A DNA stretch of 64,000 nt from Alitta virens (taxonomy: Eukaryota; Annelida; Polychaeta; Phyllodocida; Nereididae). A model generated the notes under the pieces. The model searched no databases and was not told the origin of the DNA. It saw nothing but the letters and a program-made list of their open reading frames with translations. The stretch lies in the NCBI GenBank assembly GCA_932294295.1, contig OW028575.1, positions 18,604,058-18,668,057 of the forward strand, written 5' to 3'. Shown in pieces: positions 11,806 through 23,345 of this stretch (the first letter of the stretch is position 1; each line of letters opens with the position of its first letter). The position numbers and the translations under genes were made by a program.

Positions 11806-12263
11806 AGCAAAACCATGGCAAATAATGGATGAAATGCATCAGCAGTTTCAGCAAATTTTGCAGTGAGAAAGACACTGTTTCGTAACATTAAATTATGGCA
11901 CTTCTTACAAATGGTCTAGTTTACAATATTTGCGTCATATTCTAGATTTCTTTTTTTAAACTCGGCATTTGACTTCGTGAATAAAATATTTGCTTTGCAG
12001 ACAAATCTTTTGACTTCAAGTTCTATGGCATTCAAGTTGCAAGTCGAAAGGCAAGTTCTTCATACCCTCTAGTTTGACAGATCATTGATGAAATAAGATG
12101 TGTTTACTCATCATTAAAAAAAAAATAAAAATTAACTATCCAACAATGTAGGTTAATGTTTCCTGATTCTCGGTTTCATGATAATGAAAAAATGTTTTTA
12201 TCTTCAAGAGTCTTACTTGTAAGCATGGAAGCTTTTGACTGTCTCTCACAGTCTTCATCAGCC

Positions 12264-12890
12264 TTATGCATAATGTCCCAGTCTATCTTTGGTATTATCT
12301 ATGTGTTCCTTGATTGCCGAAGATGTCAGTTTCTTGTGTTCCTCTAGTCTCTTTCCAAGGGGTCTTCCAGTTTCGCCGATGAAACATTTCTTAGCCTAAA
12401 TATGTAATCTGATATATCACTCAATTTATATAGTTGTCTAGTCTTTTGGATGGACTAGTTGGGACCTCAGGGTGTTGCATGGTTTGTGGTATATGGGGAT
12501 GCCCAATTGTTTGAAAGATGTTCCAATTTTTCTGATGTCTGTTGCCTCTTTCTGGTATAGCGATCATCCATTTGTTGTATCTGCTCACCTGTAGCGCTTC
12601 TGGTAAATGCTCCGTTTCATCTTTTAGATTTGGTTAATCAGTCACTCTGTATACTAGTGATCTTACTACGGATCTGTTATTGGACAGGTGGTGGTTTGAG
12701 TCAAAGTTCAAATGGAGATCAGTATGTGTTGGTTTTCTGTACACTGTAGTCTTTAATCTTCCATCATCTTTCTTGTGTATGCAAGTGTCCAGGAAGGCTA
12801 TGTTGTTATTGTCTTCAATTTCCATGGTGATTTGTATTTTTGGGTTCAGGCTGTTGAGATGGACAATGTCAAAATATTGGCAAGCTAACT
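12264..12890 (-). pseudogene. Penelope-like retroelement, 5'-truncated
   Basis: Minus strand. The frame near 12885-12634 reads [15 protein letters not shown], then [20 protein letters not shown] and [10 protein letters not shown], the conserved C-terminal reverse-transcriptase part of Penelope-like elements. Further on, GIPIYHKPCNTLRSQLVHPK (about 12500-12440) leads to a GIY-YIG-type endonuclease end, AKKCFIGETGRPLGKRLEEH, closing at TAA 12264-12266. Frameshifts and an in-frame stop separate these blocks. Only the distal third remains. GCTGATGAAGACTGT occurs at both flanks (near 12245 and 12975), perhaps as part of the element's own repeats. Confidence 0.8.
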
Positions 12891-13099
12891 CAACACCACC
12901 AGACGAAAAATTAGAGAAACCATACTAATTCATCGACACCAGCCAGTCATGTGACTGATCTGAGCTTGGCATTAGGCTGATGAAGACTGTAATTATCCAG
13001 TTCAATTTTTTTAAATATAGGAGAGGTTTATGTCTGTCAAGTTCATTTGTAATTGTATGGTCTGTTATTGGCAAATGCTCTCAACAAACTTCACACAAT

Positions 13100-14482
13100 G
13101 GGGGAAAGTAAGGAGAACTGGGCCTTTTTCACATTTTGATTTTTCTCGATTCAAATAATAAAGCAAAGTCACTTTTTTTCTTAAATTATACTATAAACAT
13201 TCTCTAATAATGTCAGATGCCTTTTTGAAAAAATTCTTAACTATTTCTTCTGTCTGTTAATAACAAGAGGAAAAACTGAAACAATTATTTATTTTTTCAT
13301 AAGGAATTATCAACAAACATGATTGCATTAAAAGAACAGGTATTCAATATGAAAATCTAGCTTTAAAAAAAATGTTTTTGAAAATTTATATTCATTTCAA
13401 GTTAAAACTTCATATACAGTGTGAATACAGCATTTCATGGTAAACATTTATTAATTTATCATTTGAACTCCATTTTGGCATAATTCTGTAAGTCTAAAAA
13501 AAGCTCCATTGGAAGCAGGATTTAAAGGTAGGGGAAATATGCCTGCTGAGTTTATGTTTGAATAATTTTATACAATTTTACCTCTGAAAGTGCAAGCATG
13601 GGTTAAGCCAATTTGTATTGTAAGCCACAAGTCAACTATGATGTAATGTAAATTATGGTTTTCCTTTCATTTTCTAAGTGTAAGCTGGTGATTAAGCATA
13701 ATTTTTAATGAAAGGTTTATAATTTTATACAATTTTACCTCTGAAAGTGCAAGCATGGGTTAAGCCAATTTGTATTGTAAGCCACAAGTCAACTATGATG
13801 TAATGTAAATTATGGTTTTCCTTTCATTTTCTAAGTGTAAGCTGGTGATTAAGCATAATTTTTAATGAAAGGTTTATAATTTTATACAATTTTACCTCTG
13901 AAAGTGCAAGCATGGGTTAAGCCAATTTGTATTGTAAGCCACAAGTCAACTATGATGTAATGTAAATTATGGTTTTCCTTTCATTTTCTAAGTGTAAGCT
14001 GGTGATTAAGCATAATTTTTAATGAAAGGTATATAATTTTCTGATCAAAAATTTTGTCTGTATTTTGTAACAGACGGAGCCCTAGGACAGGGGCCCAGTT
14101 TTTCCCACTTGAGGTTGCCCAGTTCTCCCCAAAGCTGTTGCTTGAAAGAAATGACAACTAAATTTTTCCACATGGCAAGAGCATGTCAGTTACATGATGT
14201 ACTCTGATTGTGTGCTGATTATAACAATATGTTTATTTCTAATATATCCTCTATCAGTCTTTGGCAATGAACAATTGTATACATAGTGGAAATTTAACTC
14301 ACTAACACCAACAACAAAAATTTCGCTTTATCAGGAAAAGAAACATTTCAAATGGTTTCTTGCTTTAAGACATGCACTGATGATCGCTTCAATGTGACCC
14401 AATGTCCGGGTAATATCAATATTTCTTTTAGCTGTAGAGGGGGTGGCCCAGTTCTCCAACTGGCACAGTTCTTACTTTCCCC
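13100..14482. mobile_element. 1.4-kb TIR element with internal 157-bp triplication
   Basis: The left end GGGGAAAGTAAGGAGAACTG, then GGCC, is matched by the inverted right end at about 14455-14482 (CCCAGTTCTCC ... CTTACTTTCCCC). It holds three tandem 157-bp units (13563-14033). The portion from about 13510 to the right end matches 40804-41340 in inverted orientation with roughly 80-85% visible identity. No coding capacity, so non-autonomous. The target duplication is not clear. Confidence 0.75.
13563..14033. repeat. Three near-identical 157-bp tandem units
   Basis: The landmark CCTCTGAAAGTGCAAGCATG recurs at 13581, 13738 and 13895, exactly 157 bp apart. The copies appear almost identical, implying recent expansion. 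The related element at 40.8 kb has only one unit. Confidence 0.95.
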
Positions 14483-14644
14483 TATACCATCAATCAGTGT
14501 TGTCTCTGGGAATTTCTCAACTCCCCAGTGAGCATACATCTGTTACAATGCCTTGCAAACTTGTCAAGGCTTTGAACCAAAGTCCGTTTTCAACAACTTA
14601 TTCATTGGACAGCTAAATGTATTGTGGCGATGACTTCGAAAATG

Positions 14645-14710
14645 GCCAGAAATTGAACCCAAGATCACCACAAGATCTGACTACTGGCTTAAACACTAGA
14701 CCATCTTACA
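14645..14710 (-). repeat. tRNA-like SINE relic
   Basis: Minus strand: box A-like TGGTCTAGTGTTTAAGCC, then box B-like CTTGGGTTCAATTTC. Related in box A to the relic at 61866-61936. Confidence 0.4.
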
Positions 14711-16580
14711 TTCAAAACTTGATATTGCCCAAAAATATATATATGAAATTCTCCTATTTATCCGATGCATTCTAACTGAAATATATCTATATTATAATTT
14801 TTTTTATATATTTTGGCTGAATCATATAAAATTGTGTATTCAGATGCCCCATTGCTTTAGCAAATACGATTGAATATTCTCAAAATATCACGAACTTATT
14901 CATCATGTTTCATGTGGCATGATAATGCATGGTGGGTCTTGTTAGATCTGAGCGGAATCAATAGCAATGTTTATTCTATGTATCAAAGCAAATTAAGGTT
15001 CTGATTTCAATAGCAATATATTTGAGCCGACATAAAACCAGCACAAATCTGTGTGACAATTTTGCTTGTTATATAAGCATTGTAATTGATTTAGATGGTG
15101 TGGTTATACAAGTTGATGAATTGCTTATAGCATATTTAAAAAATATACTAAAGAAACTTTTAACAAAATGTACGAGATTGTAACTGGGTAATTGGTTAAT
15201 CTCTCAAGTCTATATGCTGATATTTGGTAAATTATATTAATGCGCTAAGATATTAAGCTATCTTTGTAAGTTTTTGTTTTTTTATATTTCGTATGTTTAG
15301 TCAATTCAATATCACTGACTGAATGGATTGCTGATCCAGTAAGACTGTTAACACTGACTTAAAAGGAAAAACAAAGATAGAAAATCTATTCTGATCACTG
15401 ATAAGTGATTCTCATGATGGTTGAAATACATCCTTTTGCTTTGGACCACTCATTTTAGCTTCTTTGATTCACTTAATTCAATGAACGGAAACTATAGGCC
15501 ATGTAATTATTAAAGAGGTTTGCCATCTTAGATTGTATTGAAAATCGTAACTAGTTTAGTTTCCATCTTTATAGGAACACTCAAAAAATATATGCATATA
15601 TTACATTACTTATATCAAAGGCTTCATGATTTATAGATATACATATTTTTAAGTTTTCGTATTTTCCATGGATTGTCTTCGAATTGTGATTTTCTTTTTA
15701 CATTATCATGACTATGCTGGAGTTGTATGATTTAGAAAAAATGTATGGTTTCATTGTATCTTTAAGTCTTCAATATTTGTGATATATATCAATGTGATTA
15801 ACTGAAGAAAATAAGAATAAAATTGACTTACCTTCGATATGTTAGTGTGTGTCCTTGTGAGGTTCATGTCCTTTCTCCTTTCCATGTCTTCGATTATATA
15901 CCCCTGAACCCTCTCCCCCCCCCCCCCACACACAAACTCTCCAGGCTGCCCTCTTGTTTGCCTAATCTTGTTTGCCATGAAATAGTCAACATGGCGTCAC
16001 CCTTCCCCTCCCCCGAACTCCCAAGTGTGCGCCATATCCACAGCCCATTCAGTATCTGTAAGCAGATCTGCTCTAAGAGCATGTCTTGAATATGTGTGTG
16101 TGTGATACTTATAAGTTGTTGACATTATTATTGTACTATATTGGACTTTGGGTCAACACAATGACAACTAGTTTCAATTCAATAATGCCCATAGAAAAGA
16201 AAATACAATTTTGCATGCTTTTGTGTGATACTTTTCGAATTGTTTAAATTTGGGTGTAAACATTTATTGAACTATCATTTTTTTTCTGTTAATCATTTTG
16301 GTTAATAGTATTTAAATGGTTTCTAGTTGGGGTTTAAACTTTGAGAGCAGATCTCGATTTTTCATGACAAATTCGATGTTTTTACTTACGCAACCAGGGC
16401 AATCATTGCCAATCAAGAATGTAATAGCTTAGTTATTCAGTTTTCTTGTTTTCAATGCTGGGCAAGAAAACACCAAAGAAAGTTGTGAAACCTTGAGATC
16501 CTTTGCCAGGTTTTTTCTGATAAAAAAATATAATCAAGGGATGCTATTGGAGGAGGCCCCCTTAGAGATTACCATCCATG
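14711..16580. other. Intergenic, nothing recognised except poly-C
   Basis: AT-rich; a cytosine run lies at 15915-15927. Open frames around 15751-16089 follow this low-complexity tract and look spurious. Confidence 0.4.
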
Positions 16581-16584
16581 CAAG

Positions 16585-16770
16585 AGGGTTGCACTATGTA
16601 CTAGTGGTTAAGGCATTCACCCATTCATCAATTCCATATTAGCCAGCTCCGATGAAGGTCCCGGGTTTGATTCCCAGCCTGGGCACTCTTCATCAGCTAC
16701 ATTCCACTGGATGTCGATCGAGACATTAAATTGGAAGTACTCGATGTCTATGCTGAGGCAAGTAAAAGAC
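16585..16770 (+). mobile_element. tRNA-derived SINE (second type)
   Basis: Box A-like CTAGTGGTTAAGGCATTC near 16600 and box B GGTCCCGGGTTTGATTCCC at 16657-16675, followed by a tRNA-unrelated body. Typical SINE architecture; boundaries approximate. A poly-C tract follows near 16780. Confidence 0.6.
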
Positions 16771-17243
16771 CTCCTCCTCCCCCCCCCCCATGAAGTAATG
16801 TGTAACATGGTGTGGACTCAAGCCTTTTCATCTCATCATTACATCTGCCTCTGGCAGCTGGTCATATAAGCTGACTAAGTTTAAGAGCATTGAGACATAG
16901 GCATTCATAAGAGTCTCAACCAACTTTACACCCTCGGCAGTCCGGTTTCAGCATGGGTCTTTCTCAACTCCCTGGGGCATATATACTGTCGGGCAGCCCT
17001 AGTCCTTACACACCACCTAAACACTCTGAAATTTTCTTCACTGCGTAGGTTGTAGCCAAGTACCCATTCGCACCTGGAAGGATAGAACCAAGCAACTGTA
17101 GTCAGCGCATCAGGCTTAGCACTAATTTCCATAACTGCCTGCAGCCAAGTACCCATTTGTTCAAATATTTCATTTTAAATTAAAGCAGTGATTCTACTCC
17201 ATTCCTCCATGTTGTGGCTAGGTTAAACCCACAACCTTGTGTG
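16771..17243. other. Intergenic, nothing recognised
   Basis: Moderate GC content, no recognisable gene. The open frames here show no family resemblance. Confidence 0.35.
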
Positions 17244-17364
17244 TAAAGCCCCCCTCTCACATAGCCGGTTTTGCCTTAGTGAACCCGTAGTCTGCATAGT
17301 ATTACATATAGGTTATGCAACAGCTTTTTTCGCCGGGTTGGCGACGGATTCTGGCGGCAAAAAG

Positions 17365-17575
17365 GGTTCTAAGGGTGACTCGGCGGGTTCTATGGGTCAC
17401 TCGGCGGGTTCTACGGGTCACTCGGCGGGTTCTACGGGTCACTCGGCGGGTGACTCAGCGGGTTCTATGGGTCACTCGGCGGGTTCTACGGGTCACTCGG
17501 CGGGTGACTCAGCGGGTTCTACGGGTCCCTCGGCGGGTTCTACGGGTCACTTGGAGGGTTCTATGGGTCACTAGA
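17365..17575. repeat. 21-bp minisatellite of foldback copy 2
   Basis: Units of GGGTTCTACGGGTCACTCGG type, about ten, with some shortened units where GGGTGACTCAGC replaces a full repeat. Confidence 0.85.
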
Positions 17576-18589
17576 AGTAAGCCGACGGGTAGTAGGAGTA
17601 ACTCGACGGCTTCCAGGAGTAATCCGCCGACTTCCTTGGGTTTTGTAAAAGTCAATTAACCTATATATGTAATAACAATCTGCCGTGACTGTTATGTCAA
17701 TTGCTATTAGCATTTTGAATGATACAAAGAATGGGGTAAATCATGCTTTTTCATCATTGATTATAAGCATTTATTGAAATTCTGAACTTCAACTGATTCC
17801 TGTTTATTATGCATATTAAAGAGGGAGATTGTCTATAATTTGTTTTGATCATGGATGTAACATGCAATATCAATTTTAATTCCAGTTGGATTATTTTCAG
17901 AAACAACAACAAGAACGAAATATTAATAATTTATAACTATCTATAGATAGTTTCTATCATTGTTTTATTTTCATTTTGTATTGATTACGATTCAATGAAT
18001 TATTGATAGTAACATTTTATTAGGTGAAGATCTTATAACTATCTGTCTATCTACATATCTACATATCTATACTCCATGAGGTATTACTAACTTTATCAGC
18101 AAGAACATTCTTGTTTGTGCCTAGTAGCTATTATATAAATTCTACACATTTCCCTGAACAATTCAGTCTTTATTTTACAAATATTAGGGGAGCCTTTTAA
18201 AATATATAAAAAATGAAAATAAAGCAATGATAACATTGTGAGACATGAGCTATTATAACATAAGTAATTCAATTCAATTACCCAAATGTAAAGAAGTCCT
18301 TCACAAAGGTTGATTGTCATTAGTCAATTCCAATTAACCTGGATTACAGGTTTAATATCATGTCCTATTCAATTCACAATTAAAAAGAAGCCACTTTGAA
18401 CATTACACATATCTGAGTGTCAATTGTCATTTAGTATAACGGTCATAATGAATTGTATATATTCTGATTTTCGTCAAATAAAATTTATATAATAGATAAG
18501 GTGAGGAAAATTAATGGAGTATACTAGGCAAAAACAAGAATATTCTTGTAAAAAACATTAATCGATGTTCTTTAATGTTGATAGTTAGA

Positions 18590-18675
18590 TATGTAGATAG
18601 ATAGATATGTAGATAGATAGATAGATATGTAGATATGTAGATATGTAGATAGATAGTTTAGAGAGACAGATAGAT
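18590..18675. repeat. GATA-type microsatellite in foldback copy 2
   Basis: Irregular array of ATAGATAG and AGATATGTAG units. A shorter inverted counterpart (CTATCTACATATCTA) lies near 18042-18070 and so contributes to the foldback structure. Confidence 0.8.
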
Positions 18676-19540
18676 TTATATGCTTATTATATAATATAGA
18701 ATGTCTTGCATAATATTTGGTTTATTTTCGATCCGAAAACACTTATGGAATCAGTAAGAACTTTACTACAATCCAGTCTTTGTTTAACGAAAATCGGACT
18801 AATGTTAGAGGAGCAGCAGCCTTTGATACAGTCCGGGCGCGGACGTGTGCGGGAGCACCACTGTTTGCCTCCGTCAACCTAGCTGCCTTCTCAGACCAAT
18901 AACTCGCTTAATATTTGGTATATTATCGATCCGAAAACATGTATGGTATCAGTATGAACTACAATTCAGTCTTATTTGACGAGCATCGGACTTATATTAG
19001 GGGAGCAGCAGCCTTTTAAAGTATATACAACCCCCCTCCCTGCCTCCTGGAAGCCGTCGAGTTACTCCTACTACTCGTCGAGTTACTCATACTAGCCCTG
19101 AACAAGCCGTCGTGTTCACTACGCCTAAAATTAGCGACGGGAAACCCGTCCAAGTCGCCGAGTCGACGGCCTCCAGGGGTGACTCGACGACTTCGAGGGG
19201 TAATCCGATGGGTTAGACCGGTTTACTTTTGGACACCCGCGATTTTGCCACAGAAATTCAATGCACGCATTGATTTTCCGGCTACCGGGCCCGAGAATCC
19301 CAGGAGTGACTCGACGAGTATCGCCAAGAATTGCCGGTTTGCCGTCGGCTTGGTGCCGAGAATCGCGTTGCGTAACCGTTACGTCATTCTACGGCAAAAC
19401 CGGCTATGTAAGAGGGGGGCTTTAGAGTCCAAAATTTCGTCCACTGGACCACGACACCCACATTAACCTAGTTACACAAGTCCCCTGTCCACACACAGGA
19501 CAGGGTTACAACGTCTTAGATGAAAAAATGTTTCAACTTG

Positions 19541-20088
19541 TGTGGGAACTAGCCTTTTAATAAACATTTGCCACACGAAATACACCTGCTCTAGGTTTGG
19601 ACATACCTCTTTTCTATTGTCTCGCACTCAAATACAGTTGATTTCTTCCAATTTTAATCAGTTTCTGCATTTTTTAACTCATGTTTTCTTGATTATCCAT
19701 GACAGCAGCCCTTATTATATTAGAAGTAAATTTTATAACACTGCCTTATTATTTTTTCCTTTTTTCCTTTTTAATCCTTATTTGTGGCTTCATGTTATTT
19801 ATTGACTAATCTTTTTGCAGGAATTTCCACAAAACACATGGATGGCTCCTCTTTAGCGGAAAACCCTCTTGCCTTTGAGGAGTCTCCTTTCATCCATGAC
19901 CTTTCATTCATTCATCTTTCTTTTTTTCTTTTTTATTATTATCATTATTATTTTTTAATTATTATTATTTTTTTTTTTTTCTATTTAATGTTAGATTTAC
20001 CTGTGTGTGTGTGTATGTTAATGTTATATGTGTGGTATGTATGGTGTATGCGATGAAAAATAAATAATTCTGTCTGTCTGTCTGTATT
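19541..20088 (+). mobile_element. Probable 3' end of a LINE
   Basis: T-rich 3'-UTR-like sequence ending in AAAAATAAATAATTCTG followed by a (TCTG)n tail, the pattern of CR1/L2-like 3' ends. The start near 19555-19640 (GAAATACACCTGCTCTAGG and GACATACCTCTTTTCTATTG) recurs inverted at about 36400-36470. No reverse-transcriptase frame remains, so the call is tentative. Confidence 0.4.
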
Positions 20089-20908
20089 GCCGCCTAGTTC
20101 GGCTAAAACTCAGTAGAGGGCTCTGGCGACGTCACGGATTGCTAGGCTTTTGTTTTGACGTGTTTATGTGCTTTATTCACACACTACCCAGCAAATAATT
20201 CCACGTTTTAGCAACACTGGAAACGATTTGCTTCAGTTGAAAAAACGTTCTGGTTATACGTTTTGTACACATATTTTCGTTTCAAGGAGACGTTTTACAT
20301 CTACCTTTACAAACGTTTCGAAACCATACCCACACAAAAATTCCTACAGGTCTACATGGCCTTGTGTAATTGAGCAGGTAGCTCAGATACTTCATGAAAA
20401 CAACACAAATAATGTACAGGTTTACACACTTTATTTTTACTTAAAAATCATGATCAGAATCATCTGAAATTACAGCTTTCGCTGCAGCCGCAGTACTCGG
20501 ATTACTCTTGCCCTGAAAGAAAAAGAATACATTGTTGGATTAAGTCACAGTAATGACATAATTAATTATTTTTAAAATGGGGAAAAAGCTGCATGGTCTA
20601 TTGACTTAGCGGTACCCCCCTTTCTGATTAGGGGCATTTTTTAGGGCCCTTTAAATTGTATTTGGACCAAAGGCCAGCTGTACCAATGGCTCTTAAGATT
20701 CTGCGCACTGTGTCGCCAACATTTGCACCGCCCATGGTGCTGAAAAACATTACCTGCAAAAAAAATAGATATACAATATCTAGCATGCTTAATAATAGAA
20801 AGATATCTGATTGAAATTCTTTCCTAAGGTAGGCTGTACAAATAAATAATTCATACCACTTTCTTTTTGTATGTGGCATCCTGCGCACATCTTTCCCCCA
20901 TTCAGTCC

Positions 20909-21100
20909 GTGGGCGGGGGCCTAGCTCAGAGGTAGCGCTCTGGGCTTCCAACCGCTGGGTCCCGGGTTCGATTCCCGGTCGAGCCTAAGTTGGATGGCTG
21001 TTTCATCCTTCGTCTCATTGCCATGGTCTCTGCCTGTCCTAATTAGCCCAACTGGTGCAGAAATACAGGACATAAAGCCCAAATCACCCATCCCCACCCA
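20909..21100 (+). mobile_element. tRNA-Gly-like SINE, full copy with target duplication
   Basis: Box A CTAGCTCAGAGGTAGCGC, an anticodon-loop-like CTTCCAA and box B GGGTTCGATTCCCGG, then a tRNA-unrelated body (GTTGGATGGCTGTTTCATCC ...). A 14-bp target duplication, CCCCCATTC(A/T)GTCC, lies at 20895-20908 and 21101-21114. The SINE interrupts the penultimate DUF4806 exon; without it the domain reads through in frame to a GTATGA donor. Another copy is split by foldback copy 3 (27103-27178 and 30293-30351), and a tail fragment lies at 47428-47478. Confidence 0.85.
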
Positions 21101-22163
21101 CCCCCATTCTGTCCAGCTGCTCTGGAGTGTCTAGAGGATCAGGTATTAAGTCCTCCAGAGCAGTTGTTTCTTCCTCACCCCCGCCCCCCAGAAGGTTAAT
21201 TATCAGGTCCAGTTTTTGAAGGACTTTCTTCTGCAAGCCTGAAACATATTAATTTGATAGACATGTAGGATATATTTTGAGATTGTCTGAAAAATGAAAT
21301 GTTTAAAAAAAATAAAATGGCTATATGTGTAAAATTGCTTGCTTATTAATAAATTCATAAGAATGAAAATATGTAATTACTGTTGTCAACGCCCTCTCTC
21401 CTTGGGGTCTCCTCCAGGTCCAGGTCACTGACCAGACTTCTGACTATAATCACAAAATAGTAAAAAAAACCAAAGTTAGTACATCTATAAGCATAGTAGA
21501 TCTAAGTAGCTAACTGAATGCAATACTTCTACAGATAAAGTTTTACTCAAAAACAGTAACTGATTTCTAAAAATATACCAATAAACAATGGCATACCAGA
21601 CTGGGCTATGTTCCTATTGGATGCTGTAGATGTTGAAGGGGAAACAAGCCTGTCTGGCGTCTTTTGCATATCAGGCTCTGAAAACAAAGATATCACATTA
21701 AGTTCTATTTATTTCAGCAGCAAAAAGTGAAATAAATATTTATTCTAGGTGCATTATTATCTCATTACTGTATTGAGAACAAAACACGCATATAAATATC
21801 ATGCTTTAATTTTTATAGCCAATTACTCTTGTATTCTTATTATCAAATATAAACAATCAAGCAATACAAGGTTTTCCAATATATTTACCAGGTTGCACAC
21901 TGGCTGGCAGCTGTGGCATGGGTGTGGCACAAGTTACCGTAGGCCTAGATGGCTTAGTGATTTTTTTTTTGTGCTGGTCCTTGTGTTTCTTCATTTTAAA
22001 TTAGAAGAAACACCATCATGGTTTAATTGTACAGTTTAAAACAAATAAATTTCAGATTTCCATTCACGATCAACCATTTGCAGAGATGAGACATATCTGG
22101 CAATACGGTTTTGGGCTTATTTCTAAGAAAATGAGTTAATCCCATATGGATATCACATGCAAT

Positions 22164-23345
22164 CATGGCGTTCCCCAGGGCTCAATCCTTGGACCTTTAT
22201 TGTTCTTGATTTACATCAACGATCTCCCTAATGTCAGTAATATTATCTTTTCTATCATATTTGCAGATGACACTAATTTTTTTTATAACTGGAAGGGACA
22301 TAGATGATTTGATAAATACGATGAACATTGAATTAAATAAAACAATTAACTGGGTAAATGCTAATAAACTATCACTAAATGCAAAGAAAACCAAATTTTA
22401 ATATTCCATCCTCCCAAAAAACAAGTTAGCAACACAAATAGATTATTCATGAATAGAAATGAGGTAACCCGTGTCAATTTTATTAAATTTTTAGGAGTGC
22501 ATTTGGATGAAAAACTACAATGGATATCTCATATTAATTATGTAAAAGCTAAAATATCAAAGGGAATAGGTATTATTTGCAAAGCAAAAAACGTAGTAAA
22601 ATTATCAACTCTAATTACCCTCTACAACAGTTTTATATACCCATATTTAATTTATTGTATTGAGTCTTGGGGAACTGCCACAAACACTCATCTACATTGT
22701 TTAATCAAACTTCAAAAAAAGTTCTTAAGAATTATTTCAAATGTTCCGTACAATACAGAATCATTTCCGTTGTTTATGAAACACAATATACTTAATGTAA
22801 AGAAAATATTTCAACTCCGTATTTTGATATTTATGTATAAATTTAGTCGACAAATGTTACCCAATATATTTCTTAACTTTTTTCAATTTCCAAATCATGT
22901 GCATGATACTCGTACAAATAGCCTGTATAGAATACCTGTGTATAAAACTAAATGTTCTCAACAATCAATAAGATATCAAGGTGTTAAATTGTTCAACAGT
23001 TTATCGACTGTAATAGATAGAAAATGTTGTATAAAAACTAATAAAACTAGATTGAAAAGATACCTAATTCGTAATGAACTTAATTTGTAATATCTGTAAT
23101 ACTTATATTCAAATTGAAAATTTTTATTTAATTTTCCTCTCTGTCTGTGTATTATTTATTTTAGTTATTATAATATTATTTTATTTTTTTGTTATTTTGT
23201 TTTTTTGTTTTGTTATAATATTCATTATTATTTCGTTAATCACACAAAAAGAAAGGGGATATATGCTATTGGCATCATCCCTGTGCATTGAAAGTTTTAT
23301 TGTCTGGGCAAACCATAAACAAAAACTATAATGTTTCTGTGTATT
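22164..23345 (+). mobile_element. 5'-truncated non-LTR retrotransposon (LINE)
   Basis: Begins inside the reverse transcriptase: [20 protein letters not shown], then the catalytic FADD motif (FADDTNFF) at about 22260. After a frame break in a T8 run (22275-22282) it continues with [20 protein letters not shown] and, after another break, with 22449-23090 (FIKFLGVHLDEKLQW ... LKRYLIRNELNL), the RT thumb and C-terminal region. The 3' UTR is A/T-rich and ends near 23345. It lies between two diverged copies of a roughly 200-bp segment of the DUF4806 gene. Family within CR1/Jockey-like LINEs not determined. Confidence 0.85.

Larger units (their letters stand above)
17247..19421. mobile_element. Foldback-like TIR element, copy 2 (divergent subfamily)
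   Basis: 2,175 bp. The left end AGCCCCCCTCTCACATAGCC is matched by the inverted right end GGCTATGTAAGAGGGGGGCT. Flanks are TAA on the left and TTA on the right, a TWA-type site with one mismatch. The 21-bp minisatellite at 17365-17575 is of the same family as in copies 1 and 3; the right-hand array (about 19055-19215) is eroded. Subterminal repeats with CGGACTAATGTTAG-type cores occur near 18700-18800 and 18900-19020. The centre (17640-18720) matches 28080-28740 in copy 3. No coding capacity. Confidence 0.8.

Noticed and set aside
20917..20990. tRNA-Gly(TCC)-like sequence
   Set aside because: Box A, box B and a CTTCCAA loop are present, but stems mismatch and the sequence continues into a dispersed SINE body with target duplication.
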